Source: Cytophagales bacterium | GTDB taxonomy: Bacteria; Bacteroidota; Bacteroidia; Cytophagales; 172606-1 | Assembly (NCBI GenBank): GCA_030448185.1 | Contig: JAUJNL010000063.1 | Coordinates: 7,416-43,590 of the forward strand | Direction: 5' to 3' | DNA length: 36,175 nt | Part shown: positions 18,447 through 27,253 of the stretch, piece after piece | Numbering within the stretch: the first letter of the stretch is position 1 | How the letters are laid out: each line of letters begins with the position of its first letter | The notes under the pieces: generated by a model | Told to the model about the DNA's origin: nothing | The model's input: only the letters and a program-made list of their open reading frames with translations | Databases searched by the model: none | Program-made: the position numbers and the translations under genes

Positions 18447-18788
18447 TATAAAGGAAAATTAATGAAGGTATGGATCCCTGTATTGATGGTAAGTTTCTTA
18501 CTTGTAGAGGGTAAGAACAAGGTTGAATTGGCTGGTTTTATTTATAGTAAATGCCAACCTTCAGCTCCTCAAACGGAAAATTCTATTTCTCGGGTAAAAG
18601 CGTACGGCAAAAAGGAGGCCGGATAGTTCTTGAAATTGGCACGTATGCAAACTGTAGTGGAAATTTTGAAGGAGGAGTAGAATATCGAAAAGATCAGGTA
18701 TTAAACTTATTAATCGAAGATAAACCCGTCCGAATGAAAAGCTCGGATGGAAAATGGATTCTTGGATTCGAGAGGGCCGAATGTGATT

Positions 18789-19811
18789 AGACTTGCTGTA
18801 AGTTGAGACTCAAAGGTTTAACAGATAAAAGTTCCAAAGGGCAGCGCAAACGCCAATAATTTGATTGATGATTTTCCTCGACTTAATCCGGCTCCGATGT
18901 TCCAGAATTCGATAACGCTTCATGCCTCCAATGGCGTGTTCGACATAAATGCGTTCTTGCCCAGCTTGCTTATTGTGCTCTTTTTGTTGCGCGGTTAACT
19001 CATTGCAGACGCCTTTAGGTGTTCGCTTCTTCTTGATAGGAATACAGAGCTGTTCACACTGATATAGGTCGGCAAATCCTTGAAAACCTAAATCTAAGCG
19101 TACTTTTACTCGGGTAAACCAGTCTTGATCGGGTGGAAATTCGGCTTGTAACAGGCTGTAGTCAGGTTGCTTGCCTTTGTAAGACTGGCTAATATAGAGT
19201 ATCTGCTTGTTTTTAGTGCTAATGATTAACTCTTTATGGGTAGGTCGCTTTTTTTTTCCGGAATACTGCTCCTTTTGCGCCTCCTGGTTCTTGGGACGCT
19301 GCGTAGCCTGTTCACTTACATCCACGATAATCTCCTTTTCCTCCTGTAGATACGCCTTAAATTCAGCAGCATCCTTAAAATTACGTCTGGGCATTGCCCC
19401 TTCTCTTTCTAACGTGTAAGTGAGCAACTGCAGGTATTTCTCAAAATTGCGTTGGGCATTCGAGCCATCCGTACCGATTAACAAACCTAAATTATCCTAG
19501 CACAAGCCGTTCTTAAGCTGGAACAAGACCAGAAACAGGCAGTCCGCGTAGGTAGGCAGCAGTAAGTCTACTTCGGTTCGCGCCGCTAAGGTACTCAAAG
19601 ACACTCCTTGAAAAAACTCATACGTCTCGCCAAAATACTTCACCAGACGATGAAACTGTTGTTCACTCAAACCGGTACTCGACTTCCACTGTCGTTCGTT
19701 CCGAATCTGCTGATAACTAAGCATCCGCTTTTTAGAAGCTAAATTACGGCTCTATTCCCTAATTTTACCCCTTGTTTTGTAACTCCTTCTAAATCAACTT
19801 GCAGCAAGTCT
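18789..19811 (-). mobile_element. IS5-family-like insertion sequence, 1023 bp
   Basis: Terminal inverted repeats AGACTTGCTGTAAGTTGA (18789-18806) and TCAACTTGCAGCAAGTCT (19794-19811) match at 17 of 18 positions. The 3-bp target duplication ATT is at 18786-18788 and 19812-19814. The length, one DDE transposase gene on the minus strand and an ANT-type 3-bp target fit the IS5 family, possibly the ISL2 group. It split a small cassette-like gene. The transposase has an in-frame amber codon, so this copy is probably unable to move by itself. Confidence 0.9.
18810..19724 (-). pseudogene. IS5-like DDE transposase with in-frame TAG
   Basis: N-terminal helix-turn-helix part LSYQQIRNERQWKSSTGLSE to LKNGLC, then a TAG at 19499-19497, then the same frame continues DNLGLLIGTDGSNAQRNFE to the end. 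The catalytic residues are visible: Asp in IIVDVSEQATQRP, Asp in RLDLGFQGF and Glu in YVEHAIGGMKRYRI. Full length with the stop read through is 304 codons, normal for this group. Because frame is kept on both sides, a point mutation (for example TAT or TAC to TAG) is more likely than a programmed frameshift. Confidence 0.87.
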
Positions 19812-19970
19812 ATTGTTATTTTGTGTTTACTTACCAGATCAAGAATTTACCTGTTTCAGCTATCAAGCAATATTTGATTAATGGGGAGACATTTGAGCAG
19901 AGAGATGAAAGCTTTATTATGAAAGATCCTCCTTTAATTTATGAGGATAAAAACTAGAAAAAGTAATAAC

Positions 19971-20063
19971 AGATGCTAACGCCTCATTCCTGTTAACCGG
20001 GCTTCTTCACCACAGGCTCTGCCGCGACGGAACGGGTATACGTGGGTGTTTCCTGCGTTAACT
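19971..20063 (+). other. attC-like recombination site of cassette 2
   Basis: Begins AGATGCTAACGC (19971-19982) and ends TGCGTTAACT (20054-20063); TAACGC pairs perfectly with GCGTTA. The distance between core ends is about 90 bp, almost the same as the first site. The interior has GGGCTTC-TTCACC and a GC-rich CTGCCGCGACGG similar to the first site. It is followed only by the end of the permease gene, so it would be the terminal attC of the array. Confidence 0.45.
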
Positions 20064-20129
20064 ATCAATTGACATTTCCAATATCTGGCTACGAAAAACT
20101 GGAAACGATCAACCGTAAACCCGAAACCA

Positions 20130-22607
20130 TTACTCCACCTTCAACGCATCAACCGGTTTGGCTCTGGCGGCCCTTAGCGTTTGGGAACCGATGGTAAGCA
20201 GCCCCAGACCTAATAAGAAAAGCGTACCCAGTAAGACGGTACCCAAACCAAAATGAACCCGGTTGGGAAAGTTTTGCAGCCATAAGTTATTCAGGAAATA
20301 GCTCAGCGGCGCCCCAATGCACACGGAGAAGAACAGTATCCTTAAGAACTCTTTGGAGAGCAAAAACGCAATACTCAAATCCTCAGCGCCCAGCACCTTC
20401 CGGATGCCCACTTCTTTTCTTCTCCTTTCGGCCGTATACGTGGCCATCCCCAGCAATCCCAGACAGGAGATAATGACCGCCATCAATGCCAGGAAACCCA
20501 GAATAGAAACCAGATCAAAAAATCCCTGGTTGGTTTCGGCCAGTTGCTGGTCATAAAATTCGTACCGGAACGGATGAACCCGGTCGATCCGTTTCCATTC
20601 CTTCCCTAATCTGGTTACGGCTTCCCTTAGATCAACCGAAACCAATTGGACATTCACGTAACTAAATCCGTGAGGCTCATTGCGTAATACCAGCGGACCA
20701 ATTTTATCGGTTCCTCCCATGGGTGCCCGGAAAACAAAGTCCTCCACTACGCCAATAACCTCCAGCGTTTCGTTGCCCCATTGGGATTGCACCCCTTGTC
20801 CTACCATTTGAGAGGGATGTTTGTAGCCAAGCGCCTTTACGGCTGCTTCATTGACAAGAATAAAACGGCTTGCCGAGTCACGGGTAGGAGCTAGTTGCCG
20901 CCCCGCTAGTAGTTTCACGCCGAGATTACCCGCAAAATGCTCATCTGCTAATATAATCGTCATCTTGGTAGGCTCCTGCCCGCTACCCACCGGTTTTAAA
21001 CTGATCCCATTCTGGGTATAGGTAGCGGGCAGGTAATCGCAGGCTGAAATAGAAGTCACTCCCGGTACGGCACTAAATACCTGGGAGACTTTCCGGTAAT
21101 CATTCCCCTGCAGAGGAATGTTCACGATATTTTTGGCAGTAAACCGGTAGTCAAATGACAGAAAATGCTTGAACTGATTGTAGAGCAGCACTGAATTGGT
21201 GATAAATAACAAGGAAATCACAAACTGGGAAACACTTAACACTTTACGCAGCCCCAGCTTGCCCGGACGCATAGCATCCAGACTCTTAAGCACTTTGACG
21301 GGCTGAAAGGAGGATAAGTACAATGCGGGATAAAGACCGGCCACCACTCCAATGAACAGGGCTAATCCGGTAAAGATACTATAGACGGAAAGGTTTCCTT
21401 CTAATTCAAAATTCAGGTACTGATTTACCCAGAGCCCCGTAAATGCCGGTTTGATGAGAAAAAGCAGCAATACGGCCATCACCAGGGCCAGTAACGACAT
21501 AATCACCGATTCGCTGAGGAATTGAAAAATCAGGTCTTTTCGCCTTGCTCCCGTTACTTTCCGTACCCCGATTTCCTTGGCTCGGGTCAGTGCCCGGGCA
21601 GTAGATAGATTAGTATAATTGAGGCAGGCCGAAAGCATGATGACCAAGGCCAGGAAACCCAGAAAATAATACGCCACAAAGGGTAAATTGGGCCTTGACT
21701 CGTTGCTCACCAGCATTCCCGGCGTGATTTGGGTCAGCTTCTGGCCGATCAATGTAAAGCCCTGAATGTCTTTCAATTGGTCCCGCTTACGGGTAATCAG
21801 GTCACTGAGGGCCGCAGTCAAATTGGATTCCTCTTTTCCGGGGTTGAGCAGTACATACGTATAACAGTGATTATTTCCCCAATTCCCCGTCAGATCTTCC
21901 GCTTTGTTCGCTTTATAAAGCATTGGCCGGGAAGCGGAAGACACCAACACATTAAACTTCAGGTGGGATTTGTAGGGTTTATCCGCCATAACCCCCGTAA
22001 TGGTAAACACGCCCCAGTCAACCGGAAGGCCACCGGAACCTTCCCCCGAAATCGATAACCCACGGTCCGTAAACCGGACTGTTTTTCCTTCCTCCCCGGG
22101 CTATTTCACTGGTAATAAACCACTGTTTTTCCAATCGGGTCCTCCTGATTAAATAGTTGCCGGGCTATTTCACTGGTAATAACCATAGTATTGGGAGCAG
22201 CCATGCTTACTGCCTTTTTCCAACGGAAAATCAAATACCTCCCAAAAAGCGGCATCCGCAAAGTAACCGCCCATTTGGATGGTTTTCCCATGGTAGGTGG
22301 CGTCTCCTCCTACTCCTCTGATCAGTTGAGTCGAGTCTTCTACGATGGGGTATTCCGATTCTAAGGTAGCGGCCAGGGGAAAGGGCGTAGTGGCCGAAGG
22401 TACTTTTGAACCTTCCCGGTCAGAAACGATCCGGTATATCCGGTCTTTGTTCGCGTGAAACTGGTCATACTTTTTCTGGTCGTCCAGCATCAGGATGATT
22501 AGCAGACACACGGACATGGCTACGGCCAGACCGAAGACGTTGATAAACGAAAATACCTTGTATTTAAGGATATTGCGCATCCCTACTTTCAGATAGTTGT
22601 ACAGCAT
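20130..22607 (-). pseudogene. FtsX/MacB-family ABC permease, disrupted
   Basis: Large eight-helix permease of about 790 residues if repaired. The N-terminus MLYNYLKVGMRNILKYKVFS leads into the first helix. A periplasmic region and then three helices carry EIGVRKVTGARRKDLI. A second half repeats the layout with EVGIRKVLGAEDLSI and ends with the last helices. Two defects separate the first 145 residues from the rest. One extra base at the GG of 22202-22201 changes frame after PLEKGSKH. A 44-bp insertion (22078-22121), built from copies of neighbouring sequence, follows GKT. Undoing both gives NTMVITSEIARQLFNQEDPIGKTV joined to RFTDRGLSISG without a stop. These permeases work with a LolD-type ATPase; none is adjacent here. 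Confidence 0.85.
22078..22132. repeat. 44-bp templated insertion inside the permease gene
   Basis: ACTGTTTTTCC occurs at 22078-22088 and again at 22122-22132, exactly 44 bp apart. Between them lies a second copy (22097-22122) of a 25-bp stretch that also occurs at 22161-22185, differing by one extra A. Removing 44 bp restores the coding frame. The inserted block therefore combines two nearby sequences. Confidence 0.85.
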
Positions 22608-22821
22608 AAGAGCAGGCTTTTAGGGAAAGTGAGATTGTTTTTCAGCAAACGGATAGTCGCAACTTCAAGGGACAGACGAATGGTACGTTGCATAACATAG
22701 TTCCTTGCAAACAAGGCTTGTGCCAATTGAGAATTCCTCCTTTATGTTACCAAATAAGCCATGCCCAAACTCTTATACTGTTCATCTCCGGACATATTTG
22801 CACGAATACGGTCAGTGGAAG

Positions 22822-22957
22822 AACCTCACCCCCAGCCCTTCTCCTCAAGGAGAGGGAGTTGCTAATGTTAGTTTAAAATCCCTCTCAGCAGGAGATGAAA
22901 ACGGGAGTTTTCGGGCCAGCCTCAGGGACAGATTTGAGAAAGGGACTAGGGATGGGG
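22822..22957. repeat. dispersed intergenic repeat element, copy 1
   Basis: In the gene-free stretch 22608-22965. It begins AACCTCACCCCCAGCCCTT and ends near GGGACTAGGGATGGGGTTT, which is roughly its inverted complement. Inside are CTCCT-CAA-GGAG and GAAAAC-GGGA-GTTTTC followed by GGGCCAGCC. The same parts, in similar order, occur at 28667-28803. The rest of the stretch, 22608-22821, shows nothing else that I can name; it must hold the promoter of the permease. Confidence 0.55.
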
Positions 22958-22965
22958 TTTCAAAA

Positions 22966-24201
22966 TCATGCCTTCCTTTTCCTGACGCTGGAAGCCAGCA
23001 CGGCAATCATTACGCTGAGTACGACCACAATCATCAGAGAACCCCGCAGCGTAATCCAATCGGCGCCCCAGCCGATTACGGGAGGTCCGGCCAGAAATCC
23101 GAAGTAGCCAAGCGTAGTAACTGCCGCCAGGGCCGTACTGGAAGGCATGCCGGGTGTACTACCCGCCGCGCTGAATACAATAGGTACTACGGTAGAAAAG
23201 CCGAACCCGACAAAAGCAAAGCCGGCCAGCACCGGCAGCGGCTCATTAAAAATCAAAGCGGCACTCAGGCCAGTTGCGGCCAGCATTCCTCCCGTGCGCA
23301 GCATCGTTAAAGATCCCACTCGGGCAATCAGCCAGTCACCATTAATCCGGCCGAAGGCCATTGCCCCCGAGAAGGCAGCATACCCCAGCGGCGCCATACC
23401 CGGATCTTTAGGAGCAGCCTGCGCCATATACACCGCACTCCAATCGGCCATGGCTCCCTCTCCCAACAGTACGCAGAAGGCAATGATGGCTAATCCCATC
23501 AATTCCCCTTTCGGCCGGACAAACAAGGGGGTGTTTTCCTGAGTAGTCGGTTCCGTCACTAACAGTGAACGCAAGGCCGTAAATACCAATAAACTGGCAA
23601 AAAGGCCGACGCCGGCAAAATGATAGAGCGGAACCACTTTTAGGTAGGACATGCCGGCACCGATGGCCGCACCAGCCATGCCGCCCAGACTAAACAAAGC
23701 ATGAAAAGAAGACATAATCGGGCGGCCATACAGTTTTTCAACTGCTACAGCCTGGTCATTCATGGCAATATTCAGAATACCATTGGCAGCCCCGGTCAGG
23801 GTGAGAGCTAACAGTAAGGTCCAGGGCCCGGTAGCCAAAGCCAGCAAGGGCAAAGTCATGCAATGAATGACCGCTGCTACCGTAGTGACCCGCTGACTGC
23901 CCAAACGCACCACCAGCCAACCGGCAAAGGGCATGGAGACAATAGCTCCGATGGTTAATCCCAGTAAAACACTACCCAAAGTACTGGCACTCAGCTCAAG
24001 TTTTTCCTGAATGGCCGGAATCCGGGCGGCCCACGTCGAAAAGGTAAGCCCTCCGACAAAAAACATAGTAGCAATGGCAATCCGGGCTCCCCTGACGGAA
24101 TGGGGAATCGTAATGGTAGCTTCCTGCGGGTTCAATGGTGTCATTTCTACAGTTTCTGGTTTAGAGTTGCCGGTTGAAGTTTCCAAGTTGCCGGTTTCCA
24201 A
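22966..24201 (-). CDS. MFS transporter
   Basis: A 411-residue major facilitator superfamily protein with about twelve helices. The first helix is IAIATMFFVGGLTFSTWAAR, the motif-A-like loop is GWLVVRLGSQRVTTV, and a conserved GGMAGAAIGAG lies in helix 5. FSTWAARIPAIQEKL near the start is typical of the YbjJ-like subgroup. The N-terminal 19 residues before MTPLNPQ are low-complexity and may not be translated, so 24144 is an alternative start. Substrate unknown. It is divergent from the next MFS gene, with 246 bp between them for both promoters. Confidence 0.88.
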   Translation of the reverse strand: METGNLETSTGNSKPETVEMTPLNPQEATITIPHSVRGARIAIATMFFVGGLTFSTWAARIPAIQEKLELSASTLGSVLLGLTIGAIVSMPFAGWLVVRLGSQRVTTVAAVIHCMTLPLLALATGPWTLLLALTLTGAANGILNIAMNDQAVAVEKLYGRPIMSSFHALFSLGGMAGAAIGAGMSYLKVVPLYHFAGVGLFASLLVFTALRSLLVTEPTTQENTPLFVRPKGELMGLAIIAFCVLLGEGAMADWSAVYMAQAAPKDPGMAPLGYAAFSGAMAFGRINGDWLIARVGSLTMLRTGGMLAATGLSAALIFNEPLPVLAGFAFVGFGFSTVVPIVFSAAGSTPGMPSSTALAAVTTLGYFGFLAGPPVIGWGADWITLRGSLMIVVVLSVMIAVLASSVRKRKA

Positions 24202-24447
24202 CAGCTTAACCGATTAGTATCAGATCATTGAATAGGATAAGGATAAATTGCCAAGGGCTAGGCAATAACACTTGCCTCCATGATCATGCATATCTTAATT
24301 CGGGGGCAATTTATCCGGTCCTCATCAACTATCTTCTTACTTGCAAAGTAATCTCATGGTTTACCAATCATTAGGTTTTCCATTAGGCATTTAAAATTTA
24401 TCCTTTCCCATCAATTGGTTTAGTTTTGCGGGGCACCATTCCCCTGC

Positions 24448-25785
24448 ATGACTACACAGCCCCCTGCCCCTACCCGTGATTCCTACGCGGCCTTACGCTA
24501 CCGGGAATTTAATTTATTCGTTGTAGCCCGCTTCTTTCTCACGGTTGCCATTCAGATTCAAAGTACCGTAGTCGGCTGGCAGATCTATGACCTCACCGGC
24601 GATGCACTCTCTTTGGGGATGATCGGACTGGCCGAAGCCATTCCTTTTATGTCGGTGATTCTGTACGCGGGTCACCTGGCGGATCTGGTGAGCCGCAAAC
24701 GGATCATTTTGTTTTCGGGGCTGGCCTACCTGCTGGGTGCCACGGTGCTGCTGCTGTTTACCTTACATTTTTCCTGGGTAATCAGCCGCTTTGGGATTGT
24801 GCCGATTTACGTAGTGATCTGCCTGATTGGGGTAGCCCGTGGTTTTGCCGGACCCGCCTTTTCCTCATTTGTGGTCCAGCTAATTCCCCGCGAACTCTAC
24901 GCCAACGCCGTTACCTGGAATAGTACTGCCTGGCAAACGGCGGCGGTGATGGGTCCCGCCTTGGGTGGGTTAATTTATGGTTTTGCGGCAAAAGTAGTAG
25001 ACCAGTCTATTGCCTGGGCGGGTATCGGGGGCACTGCCTTAGGCAGATGGGCCGGAAGCCTGGCCGGCATCAGTTGGGCGTACCTGATGGTTGTTTTGCT
25101 GATTGCCTTGTCTATGGGCTGTGTTTGGTTTATCAATGCCAGGCCTACTCCCCGAAGCGGCGTCAAAGAGTCCCTGAAAACCCGGCTTACCAGTGGTATT
25201 TCTTTCGTTTTTAAAAATCAGATTATTCTGGGCGCCCTTTCGCTGGATTTGTTTGCCGTATTTTTCGGCGGTGCGGTAGCCTTGTTACCCATTTTTGCGG
25301 ATAAAATTCTCCACGTAGGCCCGGAAGGTTTAGGAATTCTACGCGCAGCCCCTTCTTTTGGGTCAGTCTTTATGGGCTTGTTTCTGGCGCATCGGCCGCC
25401 GGTCCGGAACACGGGCATCAAACTGCTCTTTTTTGTCGCCGCCTTTGGCGTGTGCATGATTTTATTCGCCCTTTCCGAAAACTTCTACCTGTCCCTGATT
25501 ATTCTGGCACTTAGCGGGGCCGTGGACAATGTCAGCGTGATTATCCGGTCCACCATTCTGCAACTGATGACTCCCGATGAGATGCGGGGCCGGGTCTCGG
25601 CGGTGAACAGCATTTTTATCGGGTCTTCCAACGAAATCGGGATGTTTGAATCGGGAGTAGCCGCCCGGTTACTGGGGTTGATTCCTTCGGTAATTTTCGG
25701 GGGAGCCATAACGGTAGCAGTGGTAGGAATTACCGCCCGGGTAGCTCCTAAACTCCGGCAGCTGCACTTGCAGAATATCGTGTAA
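24448..25785 (+). CDS. MFS transporter, EntS/MFS_3 type
   Basis: A 445-residue twelve-helix transporter. The opening RYREFNLFVVARFFLTVAIQIQSTVVGWQIYDLTGD is the signature of the EntS-like MFS_3 group, followed by the motif-A loop GHLADLVSRKRIIL and the helix-5 GPALGGLIYG. In the second half VIIRSTILQLMTPDEMRGRVSAVNSIF is strongly conserved in this group. Members export siderophores, macrolides or other small molecules; the substrate here is not known. A strong terminator follows 11 bp after the stop. Confidence 0.9.
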   Translation: MTTQPPAPTRDSYAALRYREFNLFVVARFFLTVAIQIQSTVVGWQIYDLTGDALSLGMIGLAEAIPFMSVILYAGHLADLVSRKRIILFSGLAYLLGATVLLLFTLHFSWVISRFGIVPIYVVICLIGVARGFAGPAFSSFVVQLIPRELYANAVTWNSTAWQTAAVMGPALGGLIYGFAAKVVDQSIAWAGIGGTALGRWAGSLAGISWAYLMVVLLIALSMGCVWFINARPTPRSGVKESLKTRLTSGISFVFKNQIILGALSLDLFAVFFGGAVALLPIFADKILHVGPEGLGILRAAPSFGSVFMGLFLAHRPPVRNTGIKLLFFVAAFGVCMILFALSENFYLSLIILALSGAVDNVSVIIRSTILQLMTPDEMRGRVSAVNSIFIGSSNEIGMFESGVAARLLGLIPSVIFGGAITVAVVGITARVAPKLRQLHLQNIV

Positions 25786-25796
25786 GAAGGCTAAAC

Positions 25797-25824
25797 AAAA
25801 AACCCTTCCGGTTAGAAGGGTTTT
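25797..25824. terminator. bidirectional rho-independent terminator
   Basis: AAAACCCTTC (25799-25808) and GAAGGGTTTT (25815-25824) form a perfect 10-bp stem with a 6-nt loop, with A-runs on one side and T-runs on the other. It lies between the MFS gene (plus) and the small minus-strand gene at 25849, so it can serve both. Confidence 0.88.
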
Positions 25825-25848
25825 GATCAATGGAAGGTATCAGCTTGA

Positions 25849-25980
25849 TTAGGCCCTTGCCGACTGCTGAGCAACTTGTTTATCGGCCCACTCCATAGCT
25901 TCCTGCATCGTAGCAACAATGGTGTATTTAGTGGCGGGCTTCTGAATCAGGAATATGCCATTCAGAATCATGCGCACCAT
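25849..25980 (-). CDS. short 43-residue protein, perhaps a remnant of a STAS-like protein
   Basis: ATG GTG CGC ATG start, then NGIFLIQKPATKYTIVATMQEAMEWADKQV. The pattern of a strand ending in LxKP, a short T-x-Y-x-I strand and a C-terminal amphipathic helix A-x2-W recalls the end of SpoIIAA/STAS-fold proteins of about 130 residues found in this phylum. An in-frame TAA lies two codons upstream of the ATG, so it is either a genuine small protein or the tail of a decayed gene. The region upstream to 26188 contains no matching N-terminal part that I can recognise. Confidence 0.45.
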   Translation of the reverse strand: MVRMILNGIFLIQKPATKYTIVATMQEAMEWADKQVAQQSARA

Positions 25981-26188
25981 TATTTATTTCTATTTACTCC
26001 AATGCCTTGCATACTGCCGAACTAGACGTACAAAGGAAAATAGTAAAGGATTCATGGGTTTTATGATCCTTTTCGCCGGCCTGATTGCCTGATTAATCGA
26101 GCTACAGAATAGCAACCTGATGCCAAAAGTGCAACAGTTCTCAGCTTAAAATCACCCAAAAGTTTGACTTATCCGGAAATATTACAAG

Positions 26189-27241
26189 TTAAAAGCCTAC
26201 CCCTATGCGGATGCCGGGGAACGCCGTTTTAAAATTATCCGTGATAATCAGTTCCGGGATCAGGTGCAGCGAACCATGCCGGGGCTTGGTTGTCAGGCTC
26301 AGGGAAAGCTTAAAAGTGTTTTTGCCAAAATAATCACCCTGACGGCTTACCAGGTAGCCGACCCCTATTTTTTGCCATAGTTTCGCTGTACGCCCCACTC
26401 CCTGAGCTACTTCCAGGGTAACGAAGGTATTAATCGCCATCCCATATTTGCCATCTTCCCGGCGGTCAAAGAAGTAGTGCATAGATGAGGTAATGCCAAA
26501 ATAGGTATGACGCCGCGTGAAGATGCCAACACCCAGCCCAATTTCGGGTACCAGCTTATCCCGGACCAGTCCTACACCGGTATTGCCAAAAATGGCCAGT
26601 TGGTCTGTATCGCCGGGTCGACTATTCAATTTCAGTTTTCTGGTTCCGTCCTGTTCACTGGTATAGGTGGCCATGTAAGGCCCATTGTAGGCAATCAGAT
26701 TCCGCTTACTGCGCCGGGCCAGTTCTTCCGAAATTTCCTCCTGCAGTTGGGTCAGTAATCCGTCGATGTCCCGGTTCTCCAGTTGCCGGAGCACGGCCAG
26801 ACTGTCCAGGATAAAGAATAGCTTGCGTTTTTCGGGCAATTCCACAATTACACTGTCAGCGTTCAGTTTGGTTTTGATCAGACCCGACTCCTTCATCACG
26901 TAGAGTACGGATCGTTCATCGGTTTTGGCATTTACTTTAAGCGTACGCCCTCCGCCACTGGTCTCCTGGTACAATACCGTAGTGGTATATTTTGCATTCA
27001 CCATTGTATCACCCACTTTTCTCAAATCCTGGTTGAGTCGCCTGACTAACGCATTAATACCTGGTAATTGGTCAGGTTGCCGGACACTTTTTACCGGAAT
27101 CACGAGCCGGTTTTTACCACCTAATTCCAGGGTAAGGGTATCCCGCAGGGTTTGGTTGCTCCTATTCTGGGCATTGACTTTAACCGGAAAGTACAGGCAA
27201 AGCAGCGTCATGGCTGCCCAAAGCAGTCGTTTTTGATTCAT
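26189..27241 (-). CDS. outer-membrane-targeted protein with C-terminal beta barrel
   Basis: A 350-residue protein with signal peptide MNQKRLLWAAMTLLCLYFPV ending near VNAQN. Residues about 30-190 are soluble with an alternating helix/strand pattern (LRQLENRDIDGLLTQLQEEI). Residues about 195-350 look like membrane strands, ending AFPGIRIGVGF with the terminal Phe expected for assembly by the BAM complex. Function unknown. It follows the anti-sigma-like gene by 12 bp, so it probably belongs to the sigma-factor operon. Confidence 0.78.
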   Translation of the reverse strand: MNQKRLLWAAMTLLCLYFPVKVNAQNRSNQTLRDTLTLELGGKNRLVIPVKSVRQPDQLPGINALVRRLNQDLRKVGDTMVNAKYTTTVLYQETSGGGRTLKVNAKTDERSVLYVMKESGLIKTKLNADSVIVELPEKRKLFFILDSLAVLRQLENRDIDGLLTQLQEEISEELARRSKRNLIAYNGPYMATYTSEQDGTRKLKLNSRPGDTDQLAIFGNTGVGLVRDKLVPEIGLGVGIFTRRHTYFGITSSMHYFFDRREDGKYGMAINTFVTLEVAQGVGRTAKLWQKIGVGYLVSRQGDYFGKNTFKLSLSLTTKPRHGSLHLIPELIITDNFKTAFPGIRIGVGF

Positions 27242-27253
27242 GTCAGGGAAGGT

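Larger units (their letters stand above)
18462..19957 (+). pseudogene. cassette 2: small secreted protein, split by the IS element
   Basis: The first part (18462-18788) starts MKVWIPVLMVSFLLVEG, a signal-like peptide. It needs one extra base within the A-rich stretch 18551-18613 (the AAAAA run 18609-18613 is the best candidate) to continue into IGTYANCSGNFEGGVEYRKD. It then stops at a TAG made by the first bases of the IS. If the IS and one copy of the ATT target duplication are removed, the frame continues without a stop through 19815-19957 (YFVFTYQIKNLPVSAIKQYL...) to a TAG at 19955. The ancestral protein would have had about 156 residues. Function unknown. The second attC-like site follows 13 bp after that stop. 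Confidence 0.65.
17868..20063 (+). other. integron-type gene cassette array without integrase (candidate)
   Basis: Two small genes, each followed at once by an imperfectly palindromic segment of about 90 bp, fit the anatomy of integron gene cassettes. Cassette 1 opens with GTTAGGTCCAACC (17868-17880), complementary at 11 of 13 positions to GGCTGGCCCTAAC (18353-18365) after its gene. Cassette 2 opens with GTTAGCATCT (18438-18447), exactly complementary at 10 of 10 to AGATGCTAAC (19971-19980) after its gene. Complementarity between a cassette's 5' end and its own 3' core is what excision as a circle requires. No integrase gene is in the window, so this would be a cluster of attC sites lacking an integrase, or cassettes placed at a secondary site. 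Confidence 0.5.
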
